DNA from: Antedon mediterranea
Lineage: Eukaryota > Echinodermata > Crinoidea > Comatulida > Antedonidae
Assembly: GCF_964355755.1 (NCBI RefSeq)
Contig: NC_092678.1
Span: forward strand, 16,278,922-16,342,921
DNA length: 64,000 nt
Reading direction: 5' to 3'
The notes under the pieces were generated by a model. The model was given only the letters and a program-made list of their open reading frames with translations. It had not been told where the DNA came from and made no database searches. This document shows positions 1 to 11,504 of the stretch, piece after piece (within the stretch, counting starts at the first letter, position 1; each line of letters begins with the position of its first letter). Made by a program: the position numbers and the translations under genes.

Positions 1-226
1 GAGGGATCGTCTTGACTAAGAGGAATAGCGTTACGACACCTGGCATTATACTCTAAATCTTCAAAAGATTCTATCATTACGGCATGCGCCTTGTACTGGT
101 TGTAACGGTAGGCAAAAGGGCTTTTCCATGTATTATTGAAAAACATCAAACTTGACCTAGGGCTCTGTGGAAAAAATAGAAATAATTCACTGGAAATTTA
201 ATTTAATTTCAAAACGAATAAATTAT

Positions 227-265
<39 letters not shown>

Positions 266-2982
266 TTTATTCGGTCATCAATGTAAAAAATAACCAGGAA
301 TGAGAATAGGCTAAAGCCCAAACAGATTCTGTCACTCCATACAATACAAACAGTTAAGATAAAACCATAGGACCTATACAAGAAAAATACAAATAAACTA
401 TACATAACATGAAATATAGTGTTTTGTTAAAGCAGCCTTAAATATTGAAATTGTTTGTGAATCTTTTATGTCATTTGGTATTTGCTCCCATAGTCTAGGA
501 AAGGAAACAAATACAGAATTATAACAAGTATTGCCTTTCGAATTCCAACGTAAAAGCCTACCCGGATATCTATCACTAGATTTTATACTCATTGAAAGAA
601 TGGGGGCAGTAACCTTTCAACACCTTAAATCCTAATGAAAGTCTATGTAATTTAAGCAAGTCATCAGTAGATAATAATTCAAGCACTTTCAAACTATGAA
701 AATAAGATGTGTCCCAGGAACCTTCCTTTCTAAACATTATTATCCTTGTTGCTTTCTTTTGTATACTTTCTATTCTATTAATATGTGATTTCTCAAATAG
801 TGCCCACATTGAACAACAGTAGGTAACCACTGGAAGTAATAGAGCTTTGTATAAGTTCAACATAGCTAACCAAGACATATTTTTACTACATTTTAAAATG
901 AAACCAAGCAATCTGCTTGCTTTACAACATATATAATTAACTTGTGTATGACACGACAACAAACTAAAGAGTGAGATACAAAATATAAGCATGAAAAAAA
1001 TAATACAAACAAGCCAATTTGTGTTAACAGATGGTAAGAAAGCAACTAACGACCAAGAGAACCATTAACACCATGCGCTTTAAGTTTGATCTGGTTAAGT
1101 ATGTCCTACGGTTTGGTTTCTTTTGGAAAGGTAAGCTTTGAATTGAATAGATACCGAATTATGTAACCCATTCCTGTGTCGTCTGAGGCCTACACTGCCA
1201 CTGCAGATCGATGTAATAGGCCTACCGATTCATCGCTTTTCGATCATTCATTCATCAACCATCTTCATAATCACCCTAAAATCATTAATCTATTTTTTTT
1301 CATATTAATCTTAGTTGTTGTTTTCTTCATTATTATCAATATAAAATCAAATATCAATGTTTTCATCGTCGTTATCAATTATAATAATCATTCATCCATC
1401 GAAACCCAGAAAGAATCAATAATACACAAACCTGTCCCATATTAAAAAGCACATCACTTATGTCGTAACCATCAAGCTGTATATTGTCAACTGATGACCC
1501 AATTAAACTTGCGATCGTTGGGAATATATCAAGATGACTGATCAATTCCTTAGATATTCCAGGAGCAATTCGACTTGGCCAATACACCACACCGGGTACT
1601 CGTGTACCACCTTCAAATTCAGAAAATTTTCCACATCGAAATGGTCCAGATGAACCACCTTGAAAACCAGACGATTTGTCGGGACTGGAAAACAAAATTA
1701 TATCAATTGTGAAACCTTCTTGGTATCTTAAATTTGGCTATGATTCTTTTAGTGTATAGTAATATATAAAACTCTATGTCAAATTTGTTTTAAATATATT
1801 TTGATTTTCAAATATGAAAGATTTTCTACACATAATGGTTTTTTTTTTACTTTTGTGAATCTGTGTAAAATCGTTTTGATTAAACTTACCCATTGTCTGA
1901 TGTAAATAAGAATAAAGTGTTGTCAAACTGTCCGATTTCTTTTAATTTAGTGATGATATCTCCAATTTGCCAATCCATCTCAGCCAAGGAATCTGTATAA
2001 TCTCCACCTAGGGTAGAATTATGAAACCGTGAACTGGCAAAATGTGGAACATGAGGTTGCAGAAACCAGTACATCAGGAGAAATGGATTACTACTTTCAC
2101 TAAACTCTGTAACCCAACTTCTTGCGGCTATGGTTTGCCTTTCAATCAGTGTTAACAGATTCACTGGTTGCTCAATAATCTCATCTTCTAGAAATAGTGG
2201 AAGAGGAGGTTCCGTACTTGTACAATCTGTTGTTACACAAGGTACATCTGGAGGAAAACATATATGAGGAGGACACCCGCTATGGTAAACTGATACAGGA
2301 AGGCCAAAGAAGTGATCGAATCCATGATGCTTTGGTAGGAACTCTCTGTTGCGACCAACTCCAAGATGCCACTTGCCAATAAGAGCAGATTTGTAACCCT
2401 GGTCGGCGACGAGCTCTGCGATGGTCGTCTCATTTAGTGGAAGTCCAAGAGGACTGCTTAACGTTAGCAATGGCAGGTACTCATCAGTGATCCAGAAACC
2501 ACTTCGTACTGGATATCTACCAGTCAGTAAACCAGCTCTAAAAAAATAAGTTTTTAAAGGAAAGTAGGCCTAATTCATAATGAAGATAATGACACATTTG
2601 CTCTTTTTTTGCAATCATCTTTCTGCTTTTAATTGCCGTACTAACTTGTTTGAATAGAGCTTAAGCTGGAATATGCAAATCACAAAATGAATGGACTTAA
2701 TCCCATTCAGATTCAATAAAAAAGAAATTCATCAAACCTTGATGGACTACATATGGAAGCCGAACTGTAAAACTGTGTAAGCTTCAGGCCGTCTCGATAG
2801 AGTATATCAATATTTGGAGTGTCCGAGATCGGGTTTCCTGTCGCCTGTAGATCACCGTAGCCTAAATCATCAGCAAGAAATATTACAATATTCGGTTTGT
2901 TCTGAAGCCGACAAACTGAACATTTCAACAAAACTAAAAAAAATGATATATGAAACACCATGTAAGTAAATGCAGCTTTCAT
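1..2982 (-). CDS. Arylsulfatase A-like gene, copy A (cut by left window edge)
   Basis: Sulfate-ester hydrolase of the arylsulfatase A (ARSA) family, entering the secretory pathway by a signal peptide. Coding exons read on the minus strand are 2738-2982, 1890-2537, 1432-1684 and 1-164 (incomplete), with intron phases 2, 2, 0 as in copies B and C. The start is the MKAA methionine shared by all three copies and followed by a hydrophobic signal segment. Seen: LADDLGYGD metal site; CSPSR split by intron 1 and continuing AGLLTGR; GKWHLG; HVPHF; TSDNG-P across intron 2; RCGK. No stops or frameshifts are visible. Relative to B and C, exon 4 lacks five codons in frame and exon 2 has one extra codon. 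Intron 3 carries a 5'-truncated LINE that B and C lack. The C-terminus lies outside the window. Family call is firm; the natural substrate cannot be told. Confidence 0.88.
226..266. repeat. (AAT)n microsatellite
   Basis: About 13 consecutive AAT units, the 3' tail of the adjoining LINE. Confidence 0.9.
226..985 (-). mobile_element. 5'-truncated LINE in intron 3 of sulfatase copy A
   Basis: Minus-strand translation of 576-992 gives the C-terminal part of a LINE reverse transcriptase (NLYKALLLPVVTYCCSMW, then IQKKATRI), and 398-592 continues it in another frame (RLWEQIPNDIK), so there is a frameshift near 590. The 3' end carries an (ATT)n tail at 226-266, as in CR1/L2/Jockey-type elements. The matching intron of copies B and C runs straight through this point without the insert, which places the boundaries near 220 and 980 and dates the insertion after the gene duplication. 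Confidence 0.8.
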
Positions 2983-3096
2983 TGTTTTTATCAACTCAAC
3001 TAATGACTGAATCAGACCACCAATAGGCTTATGGTTGTTTGCACCATGTGTATCGTTATGTGAATATCCTGACACGCACACCCGAACTTTTTTTAG

Positions 3097-3280
3097 GTCG
3101 TATACTTTCCTGATATAATTTTATAAGGGTTAACTCTACCAGTACCATTCTTACTCCTGTAAGTTTGTAATTCAAACGTAAGCCTAATTGCAAGTACATA
3201 AAATATAATTGTAAAACATAAAACCTGGTTAGGCATAAAAAATGACATGTTTGTTATGAATCGTGATAGGCTATATTATT
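3097..3280 (-). repeat. Sulfatase 5'-flank block, proximal copy at gene A
   Basis: This stretch upstream of copy A resembles 13304-13460 (upstream of B) and 21550-21700 (upstream of C). Shared landmarks are TATACTTTCCTGATATA, TCTACCAGTA, AGCCTAATTGCAAGT and GTGATAGGCTAT. A second, separate copy lies at 7471-7735, beyond the transposon cluster, so the flank of gene A is present twice. Confidence 0.65.
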
Positions 3281-3284
3281 ACTT

Positions 3285-3590
3285 ACTACTTACTCCAGGT
3301 TCCAATTAGGCTTTCGCATGTCAGTGGTGCTAGCTTCTTTCTCCACCTTTGTCTATCCAGCATCTCTCCGCTCTTTCTCAGTTCTTGTACTGTGGGCATC
3401 ATGTTATTTCTATTTAAGATATCTTTTATTGCATCTACCTTTTTCTTGGTCTTCCTTTAGGTCTCTTACCACATGGATCCCAAATCCAACATCTCTCAAC
3501 TATTTTCTTATCATTCATTCTTTCCAGATTCAATTTTATTTCGGATGTTACATGTCTCCGGATCTCCTCATTTCAATTCGTGATTAAAAT
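3285..3590 (-). mobile_element. LINE C-terminal relic
   Basis: On the minus strand, with stops and frame changes, this reads as the end of a LINE polyprotein: KKIVERCWIWDP, then KRPKGRPRKR, then MLDRQRWRKKL. The GRPRKRW-type tail is typical of several LINE clades. It carries several stops and is dead. Confidence 0.6.
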
Positions 3591-3874
3591 AACCTAATGA
3601 GATTAGGATGTTTGCGATATATAAACTTGCAGCCTATTATGTTATGTTATGTAGATACCTTCCTCGTAACACCAAATATCGGCCTACAGTTATAAATAGA
3701 GATTGTAATTATATGATTAGTCATTATATATACAGTATATATCTGCAGCATTGTTTCATATTTCACGTATTGTTTGCAATGGAATAAAGTGTATAATACC
3801 ATCAGTTACTTTGGATATTTTACAACAATTGTCGTCATTTAAACCAATTTTGTACAAGCAATCAAGTTTAAAAA

Positions 3875-6847
3875 ATGCAATTTTTTGGAAGGCCACAATT
3901 TCACATAACAATAAAACCAACAATTGCAGAAAGTCATAACAATTGTTCAGTGTTCAACGTGTTCCCGAAAATCATTTGCTTTGATCTACCCGGAGTCAGC
4001 CATCACTATGTTGGTGCAATTAGAAAACGGTTATTACGAACGGCCATTCACAAACGATCTAAGGAATTGCGTAAGCTAAACAACGAACGTGATAAGAAAC
4101 TTGCTGATGTCAAGTCCATTTTAAATTCGCTGGACTTTTAATTTCTCACTAAGGCTGTACAACGCAATGTAAACCGAGAGGAAGATAAGGCAGTGTCGAC
4201 GCACTCAAAGAAGATGTGTAATCTCACTAGAAATAAGGTAATTCCTTTTTCCATCAAATATGTTTTAATTAATCTGTCGTCTTTTCATCTCAACGAAGAG
4301 CAGGAGGACGTTTTAAAATTTGGTCTCACACATTCCATTGTACCACCTAAAATTTGCAAATCTGATATTTACACATGCTTTGAAATGATACATCGTAATA
4401 TGCTCAATCATATAACTGACCCGATCTTTTTGGGCAGGTTGAAATCGGACATCTCACACCTAGCGCACCAATACGTCTCATCGTTTCGTCCAACACGTAC
4501 GGATCTAAAGAGGTGTAAAGTATTGCAAGACCTTCGCAAGAACAAAGACATCATCATCATAAAACCTGACAAAGGAAATGGGGTTGTTATTCTAAATCGT
4601 GTTGATTACGTCAATGGTATGTTGGAAATTCTAAAGGACTCGACTAAATTTCGTTTAATTCACAATGATCCCACGATCACCAGAGAAGGACATTTACAAA
4701 GATTCTTGAGACAATTAAAAAGTAATGGGAAAATTGATCAAGTAATTTATAAGAAAATGTATCCCAATGGTTCACAACCCGCTAGGATGTATGGCTTGCC
4801 TAAGATGCACAAAACCCGTCCTCCCAATTCCACACCTAAATTTCGACCAATAGTTTCTTCTATTGGCGCTGTCAATTATAATATGGCGAAATTTTTATGC
4901 GAATTACTTAATCCGGTATTACCTAATCAATATGTGGAGACTAATTCATTCACATTTGTGAAGGAAATCCAACATGTTGACACTTCGCACACATGTATGG
5001 TGTCATTTGATGTTGTTAGTTTGTTTACGAACATCCCCCAGTTTGAATGCATTGATATTGCTGTTGACTATATCACTAATGATGTCAATTATAATATGAG
5101 CTTAAACAGAAGCGATTTACGCAAATTGTTTTTACTTGCTACGGAAAAAACCAATTTCATATTCAATGGTGACATTTATGATCAAATAGACGGTGTGTCA
5201 ATGGGATCCCCACTTGCACCTGTTTTAGCCAATTTATTTATGGGTCATCATGAACAAACATGGTTAAAGAACTTCTCACAAGCTTCGGTCATGTTTTACC
5301 TTCGTTATGTTGATGACAATTTTTTGTTTATTCAATACAAAAGATGATGCAAATACTTTCTTTGACTATATTAACGATCAGCACCCCAACATAAAGTTCA
5401 CAATTGAATATGAGATTGACCATTGTCTTCCATTTTTAGTCACGTGGAAGCGACTCTATAGTTCACTATGTCGGTCGGTCGGTCGGTCTGTCGGTCTGTC
5501 GGTCTGTCCGTCTGTCGGTCTGTCTGTCGGTCCGGTATCACTATGCGTTTTATCGCTTTCTGACCTTATCTTGATATCAGTTTAATCTAGCTAAGTCAAT
5601 TTTTCACAGTATATTCCTTATGGCCAGGAATCAATGTGGTTATGTTTTCACGGTGCGCAATAAAAAACTACGCGGTCTACGCACGATTTAACGAAATCAC
5701 GTTTGTAATCATATCTTCACAACCATGAATCACAATTAAATAAAATTTGGTACTCATAAATTTCAGGGCATAAATCATCATATGGCAATACAATTACGTG
5801 CTAGCGCTAGTACTAGTACGTTTCAGGCAATTTTAAGCGTTTACAAAATTGCCATGAGTGCGCATATTTTTGCGCGCACGCGCACTGCACGTTAAATGTT
5901 ATTGCGCACTCTTTTTGCCCGATTTCTGTTTTCTTGACTTACTTTTCAACTCGAAATTACGTTATACGAGCACGTCAAAAGTGACAGGCTACGCACGTGT
6001 AAATTAAGAAAATATAACTGTTTTTAAAGATTTCAACATTTTTAAACATGTTCAGTAATTTCGGTCAGTTGGTAGGTTGGTCGGTCGGTCGGTAAACACT
6101 AAGCACGCGACTGCAGCCATCTATATGGCCTTGTTAGATATAATGTTAAACAATAATGGTTCTTCTGTCGTAACTTCGGTCTTCAGAAAGCCTACTTTCA
6201 CGGGTCTCCTCACTAATTTTAACAGTTTCACTTCCTTTTCTTACAAAATTGGGCTTGTTCGTACTTTGATTGACAGCGTTTACAAACTCAGTATAATTAA
6301 TGACAATATTTACAGATATCTTAGTAATAATGTTTCTCCTTGCAATGTTGCGTCAGTTGAGTCGATTATTGAACAAAACAAGGTTCTTTATTTTAAATTA
6401 CCTTACTTACAGTTTGCCAAATGCGCACAACAAAGAATCGACAAAATTACATGTAAATATTGGAAAGGTATTAATATTAAATTAGCTTTCAAATCATTCA
6501 AAATTTCAAACTTGTTTAGTCTTAAGGACCCTGTCCATGATGTGTTCCGCTCTCGTATTGTATATAAATTTAAATGTATGGGATGTAATTCCATGTATAT
6601 TGGTGAAACCAATAGACGGTTATCAATGCGGGTACGTGAACATTTGAGGGACAAGGCTTCTCACATTTTTCAACATCTGCAGGATTCAGAACGGTGTAAG
6701 GCCCTCGCTAATGCGGGTTGCTTCACCGTTCTGGATTCTGCAGATTCCGCTTTAAAACTTAAGGTCAAGGAAGCCCTCCACATCTCGTGGAGTAAACCTT
6801 CCTTGAACAAACAAATCTATAACTTAGGCGTCACACTTGCCATATGA
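3875..6847 (+). pseudogene. Penelope-like RT/GIY-YIG ORF, broken in three places
   Basis: The single original ORF is broken by an in-frame TAA at 4139-4141, by a frameshift near 5335-5345 just after YVDDNFLFIQ, and by a 0.69 kb nested insertion that begins right after the LPFL codons at about 5445. The frame resumes at about 6134 with DIMLNNNGSSVVTSVFRKP, so LPFL-D is the pre-insertion junction. Once the insert is ignored the rest of the ORF reads without stops to 6847, which suggests a fairly recent death. Confidence 0.85.
5446..6133 (+). mobile_element. GGTC-repeat non-autonomous element, copy 1 (inside the Penelope ORF)
   Basis: Inserted in the Penelope RT ORF with TTAG at both junctions, which may be a 4-bp target duplication. 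It carries subterminal tetranucleotide runs (GGTC)n at 5470-5530 and 6060-6092 in the same orientation, and ends with CGCGACTGCAGCCATC. The interior matches copy 2 (7868-8690) in reverse orientation. There is no coding capacity. Transposon class is uncertain; a Helitron-like or other DNA element is possible. Confidence 0.75.
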
Positions 6848-7470
6848 TTGGTTGTTGCTTACATTCCTTGTTTAATTATGCTAATTACTTACTTATTTAC
6901 ATAAAATATGTCCTATTGGTATATAAGCACTCTAGGCGTTGTTTACTGTTCTGACGATGAGAATAGTTTCTCGAAACATGTCACATTTACATTTTAAGGC
7001 AATTTGCCTTTTTATTAAATGCCTCGTTATAGTCACCCTAACTCATAACAATGTATTTTGCATTTTTCATAAACTTATTAAAATACCTTATTTAGCCTCA
7101 AGTCACGTCAATGTAATCATTTTGTGCATTCGGGTATTCTTTGACAAATGCCTTCCCATTCAAAGTTTTGATTTAAAAAAAAAACATTTTTCCAGTTTAA
7201 TCTAGGAGATTTAATTTAATTTATTCGTTTATATCGACATAATAAAGAATGTGTAGTTAACTTGAAAATTGGTTTTGAATTGAAATAATTGTTTGAACAT
7301 TGTTATTACAATCGTTACCTGGAAACATAATGTTACTTATGTCATGTGGTATTGTATCTCAACCACGTGATAAAACCTTTCTATAATGATGTTCATTTAC
7401 TAATTTCAGACTCGCATGCGCATTTAAGATCTCTAAGTGGCACATTCGCCTACTTCTACATTTTCTTATA

Positions 7471-7735
7471 TCGTATACTTTCCTGATATATTTTGATAAT
7501 GGTTAAAGTCTACCAGTAAATATATTGATGCTGTCCAAGATAAGCCTAATTGCAAGTCGTAAACATAAAAAAAAACACACATAAACCTTTTTTATGCATC
7601 GTGATAGGCTATTTACACGTTTCTAAATAATAATTTTTTTTAAAGAGTGTGATACCCTTTTTTTGCAGTTACTCTAAAGAAACCTATTTTACAAAATAAT
7701 AAGTTCTCACTTATCTTCTAATAGGTTTTAGTACC
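7471..7735 (-). repeat. Second copy of the sulfatase 5'-flank block
   Basis: Resembles 3097-3280 and the regions upstream of sulfatases B (13304-13560) and C (21550-21795), including the shared TTTGCAGTTAC and TTCTCACT tracts near 7664-7710. No sulfatase exon adjoins it on its gene-proximal side. Confidence 0.6.
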
Positions 7736-7867
7736 AATAGTAGTTTAATTCCAAAATCGAATACATATAAACATTGTAAAAAAAAATGTAACCTTTATAG
7801 ATTTCCTCTTTTTCAATCAATACCGTGTTTCTTTATAGTACAATTGTTTTTTCTTTTGTAACAAGGT

Positions 7868-8690
7868 CATATAGATGACTGCAGTCACGTGCTCAAGTTA
7901 GCGTTTACTGACCGACCGACCAACCGATCGAATTTGCTGAACATGTTTAAAATTGTTGAAAATGTTTAAAAACATTTATATTTTTTTTTAATTTACACGT
8001 GCGTAGCCTGCCATATTTTACGTGCTCGTATAACGTAATTTTGAGTTGAAAAGTGAATCAAATGTGATATTATTAAAGAAAGGTTGTAAAAACAGAAATC
8101 GGGCAAAAAGGGGCCATATTAATATTTAACGCGCAGTGCGCGTGCGAAAATCTGCTCACTTATGGCAATTTTTAATATTCTTAAAATTGACCGAAACGTA
8201 CTCCTATTTCATCGAAAATAAATTTTGACAATTTTGAAAATTTAAGCGCGCGTGCGCATGTGCTACATGCGTTACGCACGAAATTGTATTACCATGTGAT
8301 GATTTATGCCCTGAAATTTATGAGTACCAAATTTTATTTAATTGTGATTCATGCTTGTGAAGATATGATTACAAGTGCGCGTACGAATGAGTTACGTGCG
8401 CTCCGCCCATAAATGTTTTGCCATATGATGATTTATGCCCTGAAATTTATGAGTACCAAATTTTATTTGTGATTTTTAATTATATGTTTGTTTGTTAAAT
8501 CGTGCGTAGACCACGTATTTTTTGATTGCGCACCGTGAAAACATAACCACATCGATTCCTGGCCATAAGGAATATACTGTGAAAAATGTACTTAGCTAGA
8601 TGAAACTGATATTAAGATAAGGCCATATACAAGTTAGTGTTACCGACCGACCGACCGACATAGTGAGCTGTAGAGTCGCGTTGCACGCGA
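7868..8690 (-). mobile_element. GGTC-repeat non-autonomous element, copy 2 (reverse orientation)
   Basis: Begins with the reverse complement of copy 1's right end (AAGGTCATATAGATGACTGC), followed by a (CCGA)n-like run, and ends with GACCGACCGACATAGTGAG and a palindrome, AGTCGCGTTGCACGCGACT. The interior shares long tracts with copy 1, for example around the TCCTGGCCATAAGGAATATA motif. Confidence 0.75.
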
Positions 8691-8929
8691 CTAAAAATAG
8701 ATAGACATTATGCAATATGCATTCTTCGTAAGTCTCTCTGTGTTCTAATATCTTTTGAAACGCTATAGTAATTCAATAGTAATTTAATTCCAAAATCGAA
8801 TACAGATAACAACAGAAAAAATAAAGTGGGTTGTGAAGTAAATACAAAGTGACAACAAAGTATAACGAAAAGGATAGTATGAAAGTACAGTAATGGCAGA
8901 TAAAAGAAGTACATTTAACTACAGTAAAT

Positions 8930-9421
8930 CTTAAGATGTGTCAAAGGTCGATTCACCAATGTGTAGTTTTTGCAAGGAAAAGCAGGAAGCACTGCTACAT
9001 ATGTTCTTTGAATGTGATCTGGTAAAGAAAATTTGGGAAAATGTAAAACAATATGTATCGAAATATCAACAATAACTTAATTATCACCAAAGAAAGTATA
9101 TGTTTTGGTTTTGGAAAAACACACAGTGATGCAAACATTTTAATTTTAATTACAAAGTGGTACATATTTAGTTGCAAAATAAAAAAAAAATTACTTAATT
9201 ATAATCATTTATTTCACATTTACCAAAAATACAAGGCAACCATATTATTAACAAAATGATTATTATAAAGTTTATTTTTGCGATACATTTTTTTTTCTTT
9301 AATTTCATTACTCTCTTATTTTTGAGAGAGTATTATATCGTTTTAATAGTTACGTTGCCTTTATATATAAATGTTGTATTTTGCATGTGTTGAAATAAAA
9401 TAAACAAAAAAGAAAAAAAAA
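8930..9421 (+). mobile_element. 3' end of an L1/Tx1-type LINE
   Basis: Plus-strand translation shows the C-terminal zinc-knuckle of L1/Tx1-like ORF2 (CSFCKEKQ, HMFFEC, IWENVKQY). A stop and frame change follow, then FGFGKTHSDANILILITKW in the next frame up to 9259, and an A-rich tail at 9394-9421. Only the last ~110 codons are present. Compare the fuller element at 23,440-25,675. Confidence 0.65.
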
Positions 9422-9459
9422 ACTACAGTAAATCTTTGTTAAATGTACTGTTAAATTTG

Positions 9460-9495
9460 GACACGCGACTGCAGTCATGTATATGGCCTTGTTTC
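9460..9495 (+). mobile_element. GGTC-repeat element, solitary right end
   Basis: ACACGCGACTGCAGTCATGT followed by ATATGGCCTTG matches the right end of the element at 5446-6133. No body or left end is present. Confidence 0.5.
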
Positions 9496-10069
9496 TTAGA
9501 AAAATTCGAAAAGATGTTATTCTAAAACTATAGAATAACCAAATTCTGTCCTTGATAAAAAAAAAAGTATTTTTAAAAATCAAATCAAATGACATAATGC
9601 TTAATAAGAACAATAACATCTTTGTATCACGACGATACAATCAAATAATGACGTCATTTGAAGGCAGAATAAATGGTTACAAAAAAAACTTTAAGCTGAA
9701 GAGATAGTTTTCTACTGAAACAAAATTGATATAGATTATTGTAACAATTGTAAAGAATGAAATATAAGTGAGTGAATCTCACAAAAGACAAAAAAAAATG
9801 GTTACTATATTCTATCGTTCTATGATAAAAAACTGTTTAGATTGCTTTTGTTTTATATGAGAAAATGCATATTTATTTCAATTTTAGAAAAAAAGAAAAT
9901 TCGCAAACTCTAATCTTAAATATATAGGATATTTCTCCATCTACAATACATTTTGGAGTTATGGAGCATATTTTTGCAAACACAAGCAACAAGAATATTA
10001 CAACTATTCAACATACATTGCATGAAACCATAGATTTTCGCATATACCGGTACTCATTAAATGAAGGAA

Positions 10070-10300
10070 CACCATGTTCAACAAACATCATCCGCATAAC
10101 TAAGATGATTCAAAACAATGTTACTACATTGTCAACCCTGATTCAAAACCATTTAGTCTAGAATTAAGACTACTAATATATATATATGTTGTACAGGAGA
10201 GGAGACATAACCCCACCCTGTCTAACTCCATTGTTATTTATATATTTATCGTCGATCGTTATCGTTCTGGTGTAAATGGACCTTCATCCAGAATTATAAC
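10070..10300 (-). mobile_element. LINE reverse-transcriptase relic between sulfatases A and B
   Basis: Homologous to the RT relic at 16,730-17,330 between B and C, with an internal deletion. The minus strand still shows the GVRQGGV-type RT tract at about 10,195-10,230. Because the same relic sits in the same place in both spacers, it was present in the ancestral unit before tandem duplication. Confidence 0.6.
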
Positions 10301-10459
10301 TAAGCTTTACAACATAGACACTGTACTATTTAACCAGTTATAGTTAGGATCTCCATCGGAAAGTTTAAATCGTTGTAAAGATGTTCGGATTAGTTATTTA
10401 AAACATAAATAAAAATAAAACAAAGATAAAGATATAATAAGCTTAATATAATTTATAGC

Positions 10460-11472
10460 TTAAGTTAGCTTTATATAATTTTGTTTATTCTGTTTATTTC
10501 TTAAACGTGGTATTAATAATAGTATTATTGCACTTAAAAGTGCAGTTACAAATATTATCAAAAATGCAACCAGCCAAGTAAACTGGGAGCTACCAAAGGA
10601 AACGGATGTGACGCGTTGAGAATTGGAAAAGAGTTCGATTGTATAGTTTGAAACGCATTGACAACATAGTGGAAACGGTTCGCATCCCTCGTTGCAGCAA
10701 GCTTGAAAACGACCAGCAGCAGATCGATGTAGTATACTCTCACCGTAAGTTAGGCCACTCTCTTCTAATAATCTAGCAGTGTGTAACTGATTCAGTACCG
10801 ACTGCATCTCTTTATTTTCACCAATATTTACCCGTTCTTCTGGGTCTAGGTGGAGATTGTAAAGTAACGAGGGATCTTGTTGACTAAGTGGCATAGCGTT
10901 ACAACACCTAGCATTATAGTTATCTAAATCTTCAGAGATCGTCGAAAAAGATTCCAGTAATACGGAATGCGCTTTGTACTGGTTGTAACGGTAGGCAAAT
11001 GGGCTTTTCCATGTATTATTGAAAAACATCAAACTTGATCTAGGGCTCTGTGGAAAAATGGAAATCATTCACTTGCTATTTAATTTCATTCTAAACACAA
11101 ATAAATTATATTTTTGTGAAAATGGCGTGATATAAATATCATGAAATATAAGCATGAACAAACAAATTACAAAGAAGCAAAGACTTTTCATATGGCAAGA
11201 CAGCAATTAATGGCTAAGATAACAAGAATAAATACAAAGAACGCTTTAAGTCTGATCTGGAAGTATATAAGTCCTACGGTTTGGTTTCTTTATCCCAAAG
11301 AATTAAGGACCCAACCCACTCCTAACTTTATCTATTTATCTATATAGGCCTACACCGTCACTGCCGATCGATGGGCCTGTGATTGATCGCTTTACGATCA
11401 TTCCTTTCATCAACCATCTTCATAATATCCCTCCTTTATTTGTTTATCCTCATCTCAGTTGTTGTTTTCTTC

Positions 11473-11504
<32 letters not shown>

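Larger units (their letters stand above)
3610..7250 (+). mobile_element. Penelope-like element with GIY-YIG domain, disrupted
   Basis: The element spans an N-terminal region from about 3875, a reverse transcriptase at 4193-5440 and a GIY-YIG endonuclease region at 6540-6847. RT landmarks are RMYGLPKMHK, FRPIVSSIG, FDVVSLFTNIP, GVSMGSPLAPVLANLFM and the catalytic YVDD box. The endonuclease is recognised from CMGCNSMYIGETNRRL followed by REHL. This RT plus GIY-YIG layout is diagnostic of Penelope-like retroelements. It interrupts the upstream region of sulfatase A. The outer ends are not sharply defined. Confidence 0.85.

Noticed and set aside
2197-2382. Plus-strand ORFs opposite sulfatase exon 2 (also 12,414-12,599)
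   Set aside because: Antisense shadows of conserved sulfatase coding sequence.
9961-10161. Plus-strand ORF of 66 codons
   Set aside because: Antisense of the LINE RT relic shared by both sulfatase spacers.
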